From Bacteroidales bacterium (lineage in GTDB: Bacteria > Bacteroidota > Bacteroidia > Bacteroidales > UBA932): a stretch of 64,000 nucleotides of DNA. This document shows, piece after piece, positions 7,327-17,709 of this stretch. Where the stretch lies: contig JAFYUS010000042.1 in assembly GCA_017549505.1 (NCBI GenBank), positions 1 through 64,000 on the forward strand. The letters run 5' to 3'. The notes below the pieces were generated by a model that saw nothing but the letters and a program-made list of their open reading frames with translations, was not told the DNA's origin and searched no databases. The number at the start of each line of letters is the position of its first letter. Positions within the stretch are counted from its first letter, which is position 1. A program made the translations under genes and the position numbers.

Positions 7327-9573
7327 TTACTTAAGTTCGAAAGGAACAGTTGCGCGTACGTCAGCTGAAGAAGAAGCTATAAGAGCCTGGAATTCGCCTG
7401 GCTCTGCTGTCCAGTCACCCTTTGCAACGTCGTAGAAGCTGAGGTCTGCTGCATCGATCTCGAATGTAACCTTTGCAGTCTCACCTGCCTTGAGATATAC
7501 CTTCTCGAATCCCTTGAGTTCCTTGACAGGACGGTCGATACTTGCTACAGGGTCAGCGATATAAAGCTGTACAACCTCTGCACCGTCGCAGTCACCTGTG
7601 TTCTTCACATCAACTGTAACCTTGAGGGTTCCGTCAGCCTTCATCGAAGCCTTTGCAGCCTTCGCGTTGCTGTACTCGAAAGAAGTGTAGCTGAGACCAT
7701 GTCCGAATGCCCACTGAACAGGGATATCGTTAGCCTCATACCATCTGTATCCAACATAAACACCTTCATCATAATGGGTCTGCCAGAATTCGCTGCCTTC
7801 TTCCTGGATACCAGGATACTGACGCAGGGTCTGGATCGGACCGTCTGAATATTTGAAAGGAACCGAGAATGGAAGTCTTCCCGAAGGGTTTACCTTACCT
7901 GTAAGAACATCTGCAAGAGCATTACCTGATTCTGTTCCGCCGTACCAACCCTGAACGATTGCGTCAGCCTTGTCAGCCCATGGCATAGAAACCGGAGAAC
8001 CTGATATGTTTACAACTACCAGCTTGTCAGAAACGGCAGCAAGAGCCTCGATGACATCCTGCTGATTGTATGGAAGATCGGTATCCAACCTGTCTGTTCC
8101 CTCACAGTCCTGATACCCACTCTTGTTGAGACCACCTACAAATATGACGTAGTCAGCATTCTTTGCCATATCTGCAGCCTCAGCGATAAGAACCTCAGGC
8201 GAACGGTCATCAGTAAGATCCTGGCCGGTATCGACAAGATTATACGATGTCGAAGTGTCGCCGACATAACCACGTACCCAGACAACTTCAGCCTTGTCAC
8301 CGAATGCATTCTGGAGACCTTCGAGAGGGTTTATCTCGTATGCAGTCTTAAGGTTCGAGCTACCACCGCCCACAACCATCTTCTTCACTGCATTCTCACC
8401 CACTACAACGATCTTTGCACCTTCAGCAACCTTGAGAGGAAGGACATTGTCTTCATTCTTGAGAAGAACCACACCGGCAGCGGAAATCTCACGGGCAGCC
8501 TGATAGTGCTCAGGGCATACGAAACGTCCGTAGTTAGGCTCTGGTCTCATGCTTGTGCGGAAGATCAGGCGGAGGATGCGGCGCACCTTGTCGTCAAGCT
8601 CCTTAGTTGTATATTTTCCTTCACGGATACCGTTGAGATACGGATCTGCCATATGATAGTTCCTGTAGCTGTCGCTTGCAGCTCCACGAAGACCGTTTGT
8701 CCAGGTTCCCATCTCGATATCAAGTCCGTTGAGGATGGCCTCTTCGCTGTCACGGCATCCGCCCCAGTCGCTGACAACCACACCGTCAAAGCCCCAGTCA
8801 CCCTTGAGGATATCCACGAGGAGCTTCTTGTTATGACAGTTGTACTGACCGTTATAAAGGTTGTATGACCCCATGATGGACCATGCACCACCTTCCTGGA
8901 CAGCAGCCTTGAATGCAGGGAGATAGATTTCATGGAGGGTTCTGTCATCCACGACAGAGTTTGACTGCGTACGCTGAAACTCCTGGTTGTTTACAGCATA
9001 ATGCTTTACACATGCTGCCACACCATTTTCCTGTACACCCTTCACATAAGGAACGACCATTGCTCCCGAAAGGAACGGATCCTCACCCATGTACTCGAAG
9101 TTACGGCCGTTAAGAGGAGTACGGCAGATGTTTACACCAGGACCGAGAAGGATATCCTTCTTACGATAGCGGGCTTCCTCGCCGATGCTGCGTCCGTAAA
9201 GGAGTGACATTTCCTTGTCCCATGTTGCAGCAAGGTTTATAAGTGCAGGGAACGCAGTACATGAGTCGTTGGTCCAGCCAGCCTGATCCCACTCATCCCA
9301 AAGTACCTCAGGACGGATGCCATGAGGGCCGTCTGTATGCCATACTTCAGGAATACCGAGACGCGGAACACCACGTGAACTGAACTTGGACTGTGCTGTA
9401 GTCATTCCAACCTTCTCTTCGAGGGTCATACGTGCCAAAGCATCCTCAACCCTTTCCTCCACCGGAGCATTCGGGTCAAGATAAACCGAACCATCGAATT
9501 TCGGTTGTGTCCAGCATGCGGCAAGCAGAAGTGCAGCTGCAGAGAAAATCATGATTCTTTTCATAAATATCAT
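7327..9573 (-). CDS. Glycoside hydrolase family 3, beta-glucosidase type (lipoprotein)
   Basis: This 748-residue exported enzyme has a lipobox (LLLAAC, Cys about residue 20), so it should be anchored in a membrane. It has the full GH3 layout: a TIM-barrel domain with GPGVNICRTPLNGRNFEYMGEDP and the nucleophile Asp in VVVSDWGG (about residue 269), an alpha/beta sandwich domain (VLLKNEDNVLPL, VVVVNISGSPVSMPW), and a C-terminal fibronectin III-like domain (HGLSYTSFEYSN onward). GH3 enzymes release terminal beta-linked glucose, xylose or GlcNAc; specificity cannot be read here. The start could also be the second Met at 9564. It has its own promoter at the end of the preceding gene. Confidence 0.94.
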   Translation of the reverse strand: MIFMKRIMIFSAAALLLAACWTQPKFDGSVYLDPNAPVEERVEDALARMTLEEKVGMTTAQSKFSSRGVPRLGIPEVWHTDGPHGIRPEVLWDEWDQAGWTNDSCTAFPALINLAATWDKEMSLLYGRSIGEEARYRKKDILLGPGVNICRTPLNGRNFEYMGEDPFLSGAMVVPYVKGVQENGVAACVKHYAVNNQEFQRTQSNSVVDDRTLHEIYLPAFKAAVQEGGAWSIMGSYNLYNGQYNCHNKKLLVDILKGDWGFDGVVVSDWGGCRDSEEAILNGLDIEMGTWTNGLRGAASDSYRNYHMADPYLNGIREGKYTTKELDDKVRRILRLIFRTSMRPEPNYGRFVCPEHYQAAREISAAGVVLLKNEDNVLPLKVAEGAKIVVVGENAVKKMVVGGGSSNLKTAYEINPLEGLQNAFGDKAEVVWVRGYVGDTSTSYNLVDTGQDLTDDRSPEVLIAEAADMAKNADYVIFVGGLNKSGYQDCEGTDRLDTDLPYNQQDVIEALAAVSDKLVVVNISGSPVSMPWADKADAIVQGWYGGTESGNALADVLTGKVNPSGRLPFSVPFKYSDGPIQTLRQYPGIQEEGSEFWQTHYDEGVYVGYRWYEANDIPVQWAFGHGLSYTSFEYSNAKAAKASMKADGTLKVTVDVKNTGDCDGAEVVQLYIADPVASIDRPVKELKGFEKVYLKAGETAKVTFEIDAADLSFYDVAKGDWTAEPGEFQALIASSSADVRATVPFELK

Positions 9574-9599
9574 AGTTTGTAGTTATTTCAGGTATCCGA

Positions 9600-9607
9600 C
9601 AAAGATA
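9600..9607 (-). promoter_or_regulatory. GH3 promoter, -7 element TATCTTTG
   Basis: TATCTTTG lies on the minus strand in the 35-bp gap between the mutarotase-like gene and GH3, with a TTG about 18 bases upstream inside the previous gene's end. It suggests that GH3 can be expressed apart from the long upstream operon. Confidence 0.55.
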
Positions 9608-9608
9608 A

Positions 9609-10484
9609 TCATAATACCTTATAATCAATATCAAATTCGAAGATATCGGCTGAATCTATATCAAAACAGATATAAGGCTCAATGCAGGCAATACGGAAAT
9701 TGGACCAGAAAACCGATTTGACCATCGGTTTAGAGCAAGTGCACGAAACGCCCCTGTCGGTCTGCAGCTCCCTAAGTACAAACGCATTGGGACTTCCATC
9801 AAGACCTTTTCCTTCTTCGTGGAGATTGCCCGTATATACGGATTCTCCCCTCTGCAGGGTTCTTGTAAATCTGATTCCGTTGTCGGTAAAACCTACTTCA
9901 GAATACTGTGCTCTCCAGTCACCCTGGGGCTTGAACGGAAAATCCAGCTCACGCGTAACTCCGGTCTCCAACAGACCGAGAGTAAAGAAATTATGGTTAT
10001 ATACATCCCCTTTCAACGGTCTGGTACCGGTGTTGACCAGACGATGTCTTATCCGGAAAGTATCTGCTCCTGTCAGAGATATCTCCTTGACATAATCATA
10101 CCCATATCCGGAATCCATCGAGACAGAATGTCTGAAAACCACCGACTCATCAGTAACCTCAAGAGAACGGATTCCCGAATCAAGTATCTTATGCAACTTG
10201 AAGCGGTCATACTCCCCTTCCATCCTCTCAAGCACTCCCACTCCTATCTTCAGAAAAGAAGGTTCATCAAGTCCGATAGGGCTGAACTCCTCAGCCGGAC
10301 CGCATACAGCATCGTGCATCAAAGGCGAATATGTCTCGAACCACGGTTCAGTATAATTACACCCCCTATATCCGATCGAAGAAAAAACACCTGCCCAATC
10401 AAAGCGGGTACCACGATAATAACCCTTATCCCCATCCGGGGTGTGAAGGGTTATCTTCAATGTATCATTTGCAATACTTATCAT
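9609..10484 (-). CDS. Galactose mutarotase-like (aldose 1-epimerase superfamily) protein
   Basis: This 291-residue protein has no signal peptide and probably acts in the cytoplasm. It looks like a beta-sandwich of the galactose mutarotase/aldose-epimerase superfamily: GYYRGTRFDWAGV near the N-terminus, FRIRHRLVNTG in the middle, and DVYNHNFFTLG with the His expected at the active site. The start at 10484 is chosen because its ATG overlaps the GH127 stop as ATGA, a four-base overlap indicating translational coupling; an in-frame upstream Met would sit inside GH127. It may interconvert sugar anomers released by the locus, but family members include proteins of unknown activity. Confidence 0.7.
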   Translation of the reverse strand: MISIANDTLKITLHTPDGDKGYYRGTRFDWAGVFSSIGYRGCNYTEPWFETYSPLMHDAVCGPAEEFSPIGLDEPSFLKIGVGVLERMEGEYDRFKLHKILDSGIRSLEVTDESVVFRHSVSMDSGYGYDYVKEISLTGADTFRIRHRLVNTGTRPLKGDVYNHNFFTLGLLETGVTRELDFPFKPQGDWRAQYSEVGFTDNGIRFTRTLQRGESVYTGNLHEEGKGLDGSPNAFVLRELQTDRGVSCTCSKPMVKSVFWSNFRIACIEPYICFDIDSADIFEFDIDYKVL

Positions 10485-12496
10485 AACCTGGTCGGGAATT
10501 CGGTAACTCGAAGAGTCGTACATCCATACGGAATGAGTTCAATCCACACTTCTTCGCCGGTATCGTCGCCGTCCTCACGGTAGTAGGCTATCTGTCCGGT
10601 CGAACCGTTGTATTCCTTCCATGGCTTGATGACCACCGCCTTTGCCTTGATGCTGACGGGAGCATTGTCTACATTCCATGGATATGTGTCTGAACCGCCA
10701 CGGACCTCCACCTTGAAATTCTCGTTCATCTTCTCCGGGGTCATATCCTGGAGTCTGAAGCCGTAATTCCACTGCGAATCCGATACGCAGGTATAATAGT
10801 ATGGACCATATTTGCCTTCATATGAGGCTTCGAACTCATGCCTTTCCCATTTCTCATCCATTTTGAGGGCATACACGAGCGGACCGCGTTCCACAACGGT
10901 AGCACCGTCATACCAATGGCTTACCGTAACCTCCATAGGGAAGGTCAGGGTCACGACATCACCCTTGGCCCAGCGGCGGGACAGACGCACTGTCTCTCCG
11001 GCTTTCGGGGCCTTGCAGGCCTCCTCGCCGTTGACAAGCACCTTTGCATCCGAGCACCACTGCGGGATACGGAAATAAAGCGGGAAATATGCGTTCTTCA
11101 CCTTCTTCGAAGGGAAATCCACAGTAACCTTCACCGTCTCATCGAAAGGATAGAAAGTCTCTTCCTTCAATGAGACCTCGATTCCTTCGGCAACCTTGGC
11201 GGTAACTGTAGACGGAGCGTAGACAAATGCCGCCATACCGCCGTCCTTGCTTGCAAACCAGAGGTTCTGCGTGAACTTAGGCCATCCCTGATGCATATTG
11301 CATGAGCAGCATGGGTATCCGTTGAGGACTCCGAAAAGGTTGTCGTTATCCTCGTGCTGGGTCACGAAGTTCCTCCATTCGCGCGAGCATGCTATCTGGT
11401 TGGTCTGCTGATAATACTGACGTCCGTCATAAGCATCTGTCGCTTGCGTCGGAAGGGCATTGTAAGCGACGCGCTCCAGATGGTCAGCCCACTGGAGGTC
11501 ACCTGTCGCCTGGAGCATCTCCTCAAGAGAGTACATCATCTCGACCGCAGTGCAAAGCTCGGATCCGCGGGTAGGATCGCCAAAGTGCACTTGCTCGTCG
11601 CCTGCCCAGAGGCCTGTAGGAAGGCCGAAGGTATGGCGGAGGATCTTCAGGGCATTCTTAGGCGCATTCAGATCCTTCGGATCATGCGACCTCTGCCACC
11701 ATATGACCGGTTCCTTGAAACCATGGGCAAGGTTAACGGTATGCATCGAGTTCTGGACTCTGAGTTCATTGGTCTCGCCCCAGAACATCGCTGTCCATGG
11801 GGTGGTCTGGCTGTGGATAAGGTCTCCCAGTTCGAGAAGGAACTCATCTCCTGTTATGTTGTAGAGCCAGTATACGATATCGAGATTGTCACCTCCGCGC
11901 CACTCGCCCCAGAAAGTCCAATGGTCAAGCGGCTTCTGAGGAAGATTGTCAAGCTGGTACTTGAAGTAGTTGGTCAGGACAGAAATGACGCGCTCATCCC
12001 CTGTCGCCATGTAGTACTGCTTCAATATCTTCAATGCAACCATCTTGGGCCACCAGTCCTCAGCCTTTCCTCTCTGGAAACCTTCGATATATGGACGCGA
12101 AATCCTGTTTCCGAAATATCCGTCTTCATATACCATGGTAAGCATAGACTCAGCCCAAAGATTGGCTTTCGCCTTAAGCTGCTCGTCATCAAGAAGATAT
12201 GCAAGAGGCATTAGTCCGTCAAGCCAGTATGGACCGCGTTCCCATGTATCACCTTCTCCTCCGATCCATGCATTGTCCGGTCCCACGACTTCCTTGTAGA
12301 GCTCATCAAGATGGCCGGTCATACCGTCCTTCTGTCTAACGAGCTGGTCATGAAGCCAACCTTCCGCCTTGATGGCACCTATCGGGAGTTCTGCAAAATC
12401 GGTTGCAGCCAAAGGATAGCGGTTGAATATGTAATCTTGAGCTGCAGCAGAGAATGCTGCCAGAGCCAGAGCTGCTGAAATGATGATCTTTCGCAT
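10481..12496 (-). CDS. Glycoside hydrolase family 127-type (DUF1680), putative beta-L-arabinofuranosidase
   Basis: This 671-residue enzyme has a signal peptide ending in FSAAAQ. It has the (alpha/alpha)6 barrel of DUF1680 proteins. The zinc/thiolate active site is visible: Glu313-x-Cys315 in GSELCTAVEMM and the cysteine pair in GYPCCSCNMHQG (Cys396, 397, 399), matching Glu338, Cys340, Cys417 and Cys418 of HypBA1. Characterised members release beta-L-arabinofuranose, but the related GH families differ in specificity. It starts one base after the DUF4855 gene ends and overlaps the next gene by four bases. Confidence 0.88.
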   Translation of the reverse strand: MRKIIISAALALAAFSAAAQDYIFNRYPLAATDFAELPIGAIKAEGWLHDQLVRQKDGMTGHLDELYKEVVGPDNAWIGGEGDTWERGPYWLDGLMPLAYLLDDEQLKAKANLWAESMLTMVYEDGYFGNRISRPYIEGFQRGKAEDWWPKMVALKILKQYYMATGDERVISVLTNYFKYQLDNLPQKPLDHWTFWGEWRGGDNLDIVYWLYNITGDEFLLELGDLIHSQTTPWTAMFWGETNELRVQNSMHTVNLAHGFKEPVIWWQRSHDPKDLNAPKNALKILRHTFGLPTGLWAGDEQVHFGDPTRGSELCTAVEMMYSLEEMLQATGDLQWADHLERVAYNALPTQATDAYDGRQYYQQTNQIACSREWRNFVTQHEDNDNLFGVLNGYPCCSCNMHQGWPKFTQNLWFASKDGGMAAFVYAPSTVTAKVAEGIEVSLKEETFYPFDETVKVTVDFPSKKVKNAYFPLYFRIPQWCSDAKVLVNGEEACKAPKAGETVRLSRRWAKGDVVTLTFPMEVTVSHWYDGATVVERGPLVYALKMDEKWERHEFEASYEGKYGPYYYTCVSDSQWNYGFRLQDMTPEKMNENFKVEVRGGSDTYPWNVDNAPVSIKAKAVVIKPWKEYNGSTGQIAYYREDGDDTGEEVWIELIPYGCTTLRVTEFPTRL

Positions 12497-12497
12497 A

Positions 12498-13697
12498 TTA
12501 CTTCTTCAAAGGGTTTCCGATGATAAATTTACAGAGTTTATGATAAATCTCCATATCTTTTTCATCTTCCGACACAGCAAGTTCATAAAGACCGTTGGTT
12601 CCGGAATAAAGTACGAATGGAACCGTACCATAAAGTCCGCGCTGGGAAGCATTGTCCAGATATTCCTGGAAACGCGCCTTGTTGCGCTCGGCGTATGGAT
12701 TCGGCTGACCGTTCTTCAGATCTGTAAGGATCGACGATGTCAATGGTTCGCCATGAGTTCCTTCGAACTCAAGTTCCATTCCGAGTCCATGATCCTTGAT
12801 CTTCTTCTCGATCTGGTCCCATGTCCACTTTGCATCGGTCCAGTAATAGTTCGGCTGCATCACCACGAGGTCGAATCCGAAATCCTTGCTGCCTTCGATT
12901 CCGGGGGCCATTGCGTAAGGAACCCAGTAGAATCCCTCGTTGAGACTGTGGCAGTAATCGGCAACAGCCTTGATGGTTATGTCATGCTCCTTATACTCGT
13001 AGCGGAAACCTCCCGGAACAGAAAGTTCCTCCGAAAGCACATAGAATCCCACGAGCTCGACATGTTCATAATCAGCTTCCGCAAATTTAGCGCGTACTGA
13101 ATCCACGAGCCACAGATAGGCCTTTATACGGTCTTCAGCCTTCGCAAAATCCATCTGCACTCCGTCCAGTTCTCCCCAGTATACAGTGTTCCTGTTCTCG
13201 CCTTTCATGGCTTTGGTGTAATGCTCGAAGTATACAGGGTCAGGAAGAGAGAAGATGATGCCCCTCTTTGAAGGAGGGTTTCCGATTCGTGCTGCGGCCT
13301 GCGAAATGCACTCATCAAGAGCGGCGAAGCCATGCTCTTCATCGAACCAGTAGTCGATCTGCTCCTGCCAGTGCTCCTTGCGCGAAGAGTAACGTCCGTC
13401 GTTGGCGATGGAATATGTAACCTTGTAATCATCAGTCCAAAGTTCCATCATGATCATGTTGTCGAAGAGCCAATGCTCCTTACCGTTCTCATCCTTGTAG
13501 ATTACGGTCTTCTCAAAGCGCTCGGGAGTCCAGAGATAAGGGTTGCGTGCGCTGTGTCCGCCGTAGCAGATGGCAGCGTCTGCAAGAGGACGGATCTCGT
13601 CCTTTTCCCATTTATAAAGCTTAGTCTGCGCTCCGCATCCTGCCAAGAGGATGCTGGCGCAGACTAATGCATAAAGTCTAGCAATTATGTTGTTCAT
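12498..13697 (-). CDS. DUF4855 domain lipoprotein (putative glycan-active enzyme), copy A
   Basis: This 399-residue protein has a lipobox (ILLAGC), so it is a membrane-anchored lipoprotein. Nearly its full length is a DUF4855 domain, a predicted TIM-barrel-like fold without an assigned activity that I know of. Conserved blocks shared with the second copy at 28117-29658 are GFYVLSEE, WVPYAMAPG, QPNYYW, GMELEFEGTHGE and YSGTNGLYELAVSEDEKD. The Glu residues in LSEE and ELEFEG are candidates for catalysis; that is inference. It sits in the long SusCD operon, 11 bp after the surface protein gene. Confidence 0.82.
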   Translation of the reverse strand: MNNIIARLYALVCASILLAGCGAQTKLYKWEKDEIRPLADAAICYGGHSARNPYLWTPERFEKTVIYKDENGKEHWLFDNMIMMELWTDDYKVTYSIANDGRYSSRKEHWQEQIDYWFDEEHGFAALDECISQAAARIGNPPSKRGIIFSLPDPVYFEHYTKAMKGENRNTVYWGELDGVQMDFAKAEDRIKAYLWLVDSVRAKFAEADYEHVELVGFYVLSEELSVPGGFRYEYKEHDITIKAVADYCHSLNEGFYWVPYAMAPGIEGSKDFGFDLVVMQPNYYWTDAKWTWDQIEKKIKDHGLGMELEFEGTHGEPLTSSILTDLKNGQPNPYAERNKARFQEYLDNASQRGLYGTVPFVLYSGTNGLYELAVSEDEKDMEIYHKLCKFIIGNPLKK

Positions 13698-13708
13698 AAT
13701 ATATCAGA

Positions 13709-15742
13709 TTACTCTGCTACAAAACCTGCATTGAGAGAGAATACGGAAATACCGACATTCTGGATCATCACAGCCATGTAGGTCTTGTCTCCTACCGTAC
13801 GTACGACGCAGTCACCTGTAGAATGGGTTGCAGGGCACTGTGAAACTACAGTAGCATCCATTCCGTCCTGGACAGGAGCCTCAAACACGCACTTCTGGTT
13901 TCTGAGTACGCCTGGAAGACCTTCGTAAGTACCGTTGAAGTCTGAAATCACCTTCACGCTTCCCTGAGCCTGATTAGCTTCAAGAGCGACATAAGCGATG
14001 TACTTGGCACCTGTCTTGGCGTCGCTGAAGAAGTTGTAACCATGAGTCATCGCCATACCGAAGTCTTCGCTTGAAGCGAATACATTGCCGGATGTGTTGG
14101 TGAGGAAGTGTGCACTTGCAGTCGAAGTTACAAGGAAACCTGGAACCACGTCTGAACCTGCCTTTGGTGTACCCGGATAGATGTATGCAGAACCGATGGT
14201 ATTTGCAGCATCTGCCACAGAAGCATTGTAATCATAACGTCCGCGTGCGTATGCAAGTCCGTCAGCGCCTGGCCACTCACCGATACCGCTATCAATCATT
14301 GCGTTACGTACGATATTTCCTGTGTTGTAGTCCTTGAGATAGATTTCACCGTTGTTCCAGCTGCCGACTACGATGAACTTGTCACCGAGACGACGGCCTG
14401 AATCGTCTACCATGAACTTGGTCGGAGCATTGTCGATACCGTTGAGCCATGCATAATAGTTAAGGTGTGCCTCACCTCCGAGGGTAAGGTTTGTTGCAAC
14501 GAGGATATCCTTGCCACCGTTCACTGCAGGGTCAGTGTTAGGAATCATTCTCACACATGAAAGCACATGTGTACCTGTTGCCACGCCTTCAACATTTACA
14601 GTCTTGACCTTAGATGGATCTGTAATGCTTACAGCCTTGAGGACAGGGTCTCCGCCTGCTGACTGAGGTATGTATACATACTCGTCGTCCATAGTGATGT
14701 TGCGGGCATCTGAAAGACCGAATGTCGTCTGCCAAGGATTTGACGATGAAGTGGCATAGATTCCCCAGAGACGGGTAAAGAGCTGCGGTGGAACAGGCTC
14801 GAGACCTTTGACTACGATGTATGTAAGTCCGTTGGTTACCTTCACGCCGTCAATAGACATGCTTGAAATCTTGAGAGGAACCACGTAACCGTCCCAATCT
14901 CTCTTTACGAGCTTCTTTGTCTGGGCAACGCCATCAATCTCCACCTCTGTATCTACAGCGATTGCATCTGTGTTGATTGTCACGGTATAAAGAACCTTGT
15001 CTGTACCTGCCTTGATCACAGGGTCAGCACCTACAGTGACAAGTCCCTCCGGAGCGGCAACATAGTCAGTTCCGTTCTCCTGGTTATATGCAGCGATAAG
15101 GCTGTTGTCTACCTCGAAACCAACAGTAAGGTCGATTCCAGGGATAGTCTTGTCGATACTTACAGTGATATCCATTGTCTCTGTAACAGGCTCAGACTCC
15201 CACTCATAAGTCTTGCTGAGGAGTGTCTGCTCCGCTGTGATTGCAGAAGTGACGAGGTTGAGGATGAAAACCTCGCGTCCGTCGTTTACTTCGAGATCTT
15301 CCGAACGGAGAGCTACAGGGATGCAGTACTGATTTGCTGGCTCCAGATCCATAAACTCTGCAACCTTTGCAATATCCCAAGACACAGAGAAGCTCTTGCT
15401 TACTTCCTCTGCTGAGAAGGCGATGTTCTGTACACTGAAAGAGTACAGATCTGCAGGAAGAGGAATATAGTCTGTTCCATACTGCTTGTTGTATAAAAGC
15501 AGGTCTGCATTGGAAGTCGTCACATCGACAACTCCTTCATTGACACCCTTTCCACTCTTGATTACAGTGACATCGTGTGAACCACCATAGATAGGAAGGG
15601 TCAGGACGTTCTCTCCGGCTGCATTGTTGAAGCCGAACGAGTCGTCAACCATGAAATTATTTCTATCATCCACACATGACGCTACGGCAGTAATCATCAG
15701 TGCAGACGCAAGAATATTCTTAAAAAACTTCTTCATATTCAT
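13709..15742 (-). CDS. Putative surface glycan-binding lipoprotein (SusE/F position), copy A
   Basis: This 677-residue lipoprotein (lipobox AVASC) is encoded directly after SusD, where surface glycan-binding proteins normally lie. The N-terminal half contains two DUF1735-like (BT_3987-type) Ig modules, visible as repeated YNKQYGTDYIPLP and YNQENGTDYVAAP. The C-terminal half, from about residue 320 (RLWGIYATSSS), is a propeller-like domain. It has close counterparts in the protein at 34556-36508: ITMDDEYVYIPQSAGG, LSCVRMIPNTD and RRLGDKF, resembling DUF4623. It should present or bind the glycan at the outer membrane. No enzyme motif is seen. Confidence 0.8.
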   Translation of the reverse strand: MNMKKFFKNILASALMITAVASCVDDRNNFMVDDSFGFNNAAGENVLTLPIYGGSHDVTVIKSGKGVNEGVVDVTTSNADLLLYNKQYGTDYIPLPADLYSFSVQNIAFSAEEVSKSFSVSWDIAKVAEFMDLEPANQYCIPVALRSEDLEVNDGREVFILNLVTSAITAEQTLLSKTYEWESEPVTETMDITVSIDKTIPGIDLTVGFEVDNSLIAAYNQENGTDYVAAPEGLVTVGADPVIKAGTDKVLYTVTINTDAIAVDTEVEIDGVAQTKKLVKRDWDGYVVPLKISSMSIDGVKVTNGLTYIVVKGLEPVPPQLFTRLWGIYATSSSNPWQTTFGLSDARNITMDDEYVYIPQSAGGDPVLKAVSITDPSKVKTVNVEGVATGTHVLSCVRMIPNTDPAVNGGKDILVATNLTLGGEAHLNYYAWLNGIDNAPTKFMVDDSGRRLGDKFIVVGSWNNGEIYLKDYNTGNIVRNAMIDSGIGEWPGADGLAYARGRYDYNASVADAANTIGSAYIYPGTPKAGSDVVPGFLVTSTASAHFLTNTSGNVFASSEDFGMAMTHGYNFFSDAKTGAKYIAYVALEANQAQGSVKVISDFNGTYEGLPGVLRNQKCVFEAPVQDGMDATVVSQCPATHSTGDCVVRTVGDKTYMAVMIQNVGISVFSLNAGFVAE

Positions 15743-15747
15743 TCAGA

Positions 15748-17709
15748 TTAGAATCCGTAGTTCTGAGTTACATTTGTCATCTCGCTGAGCTGTGCGTTAC
15801 CAAGTGGGAAGAGGTAGTCTCTGTCCTTGAACTTGATAGGACCGTCTGTGTGGAGAGAACTTGTTCTTTCCCATGAAGCCTCATAGTCAGCTGTCTCGTT
15901 GAGACTGAGGGTCCATGCTCCAGCAGGAATCTCTTCCTTTGCTGTCATTGTACGTGTAAGGTCATACCAACGGTGGCCTTCCATCGCAAACTCTACCATC
16001 TTCTCCTGACGGATGAGCCAACGGAGCTTCTCCTGATTGAGCTCACCTGCGTAAGCATCCTCGATATTGTTCAGACCTGCACGGTTACGTACCATGTTGA
16101 GGTACTTGATAGCCTCTGCCTGATCGCGCTGCGGCTTCTCGTTACATGCTTCAGCATAGTTGAGATAGATTTCAGCAAGACGGAATGCAGGATATACATA
16201 CTTCATGCTTGTATAGTCAGAACTTGCAGCTACAGGATTGTTTGCCTTGTAGAGACGTCTCCATACATAACCAACACGGTTTACGTTACCTGAAGTCTGA
16301 TACCACTCGTTGAGAAGAGCTCTCTTAGGACCTGTAGTACCTGAAGTTGCCTGGTCATAAGTCTTGTTGCTTGGCCACCAGAATCCGTTAGGAACGTAGC
16401 ATGCATAGAAGCGAGGGTCACGACCTACTGTAGAGTTGTGCGCCTTGATAGGAGTAGCCCATGTAGGATCTACATCGATCACCTGCTGATAATCTTCAGT
16501 AAAGCCCTCAGCGACATAACCTGACTTCGAATCGATGATCGGTCTTGAAAGGTCGAGACCGTCTGCATCCTTCTGGTATCCTTCCACAGGATAACGGCCG
16601 CTCTCCCACATCGGATATGCATCCATGAGCTTGAGTGAAGGAGTAAGAAGTTCATAACCGTACATACCGATCTCGTTAGGAATCGAGAATGCCAGCATGC
16701 TACCGGCAGCACCTTCCCAATCGTTCACAGTTCTGTACCACCATCCCCAGATTGTCTCTTCGTTCCAAGGCTCGAAAAGCACCTTCTGATAAGAAGCCGC
16801 ACCATCCTTGAACGGATCTGCGTTCACTGTCGACTTACAGAGAGAGTACTGGTTCATGTCAATGACAGCCTTAGCAGCCTGAGCTGCAAGCTCCCACTTG
16901 TTTCCGTCATACTCCTGTGGGAAAAGCTTCTCACCATAGTAGTTTGTCATACCCTTGTAGAGCTCGTTGCCATTGTAAAGCGGCGAAGCTGCATAAAGAA
17001 GTACTCTTGACTTGAGTGCAAGAGCAGCACCCTTTGTAGCACGACCCATGTTGCTGTTGCCGTCTGCGATTTCAGAGATATTCAAAGGAAGGTCCTCTGC
17101 TGCCTTGTCAAGCTCGTCAACGATGAAGTTGATGACTGTCTCAACAGGATGTCTGTCGATCTCATGTCCGAGGATATTCTCGTCTGCAGGCTTGTCACCC
17201 CATACATATACAGGGCCATACCATCTGAAGAGGCAGAAGTAGTAGTATGCACGGAGGAAACGTGCCTCAGCAGCCATGACAGCCTTTACAGCCTCACTGT
17301 CTTCCTTATCGAGGTGGACATACTGAAGGAATGTCGTACACTGGGTGATTGCCTGATAATAAGCGCTCCAGCAGTTTCCTGATGCGCGGTTTGTTGCAGT
17401 AGCGGGGCTATAGTCACCGCTTCTGTAGTAGTACCATGGAGTAGGATAAGATGATGATCCGAAGAGAACCTCATCACTTCTCATCATTACACCGCCATCG
17501 TCCTGACGAGGTCTTTCATCAAAAGGAATGAATGAATAGCAGTGCGCAAGGTACTGGCGGGTGGTGTTCTTCTTGGAGAACATCTCCTCCAATGTTGCCT
17601 GGTCGTCGAGGTTGATGTCAAAATACGAATCGCATGAAGACAAGCCCAGCGACGCGAACAACGCCAATGTCAATATGTAGATTATTCTTTTCATTTTTCT
17701 GAATTCCAT
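15748..17709 (-). CDS. SusD/RagB family nutrient-binding outer membrane lipoprotein
   Basis: This 653-residue lipoprotein (lipobox LGLSSC) has the SusD fold. The N-terminal half carries TPR-like helices with AEARFLRAYYYFCLFRWYGPVYVWGD, the classic SusD signature, and the C-terminal half has FRLAEIYLNYAEACNE and MEGHRWYDLTR. It forms the lid over the SusC transporter and binds the glycan. The ATG at 17709 overlaps the SusC stop codon (TAATG), indicating coupling; a second Met at 17694 directly before KRIIYIL would give a more usual signal peptide. It is longer than a typical SusD (about 550 residues). Confidence 0.95.
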   Translation of the reverse strand: MEFRKMKRIIYILTLALFASLGLSSCDSYFDINLDDQATLEEMFSKKNTTRQYLAHCYSFIPFDERPRQDDGGVMMRSDEVLFGSSSYPTPWYYYRSGDYSPATATNRASGNCWSAYYQAITQCTTFLQYVHLDKEDSEAVKAVMAAEARFLRAYYYFCLFRWYGPVYVWGDKPADENILGHEIDRHPVETVINFIVDELDKAAEDLPLNISEIADGNSNMGRATKGAALALKSRVLLYAASPLYNGNELYKGMTNYYGEKLFPQEYDGNKWELAAQAAKAVIDMNQYSLCKSTVNADPFKDGAASYQKVLFEPWNEETIWGWWYRTVNDWEGAAGSMLAFSIPNEIGMYGYELLTPSLKLMDAYPMWESGRYPVEGYQKDADGLDLSRPIIDSKSGYVAEGFTEDYQQVIDVDPTWATPIKAHNSTVGRDPRFYACYVPNGFWWPSNKTYDQATSGTTGPKRALLNEWYQTSGNVNRVGYVWRRLYKANNPVAASSDYTSMKYVYPAFRLAEIYLNYAEACNEKPQRDQAEAIKYLNMVRNRAGLNNIEDAYAGELNQEKLRWLIRQEKMVEFAMEGHRWYDLTRTMTAKEEIPAGAWTLSLNETADYEASWERTSSLHTDGPIKFKDRDYLFPLGNAQLSEMTNVTQNYGF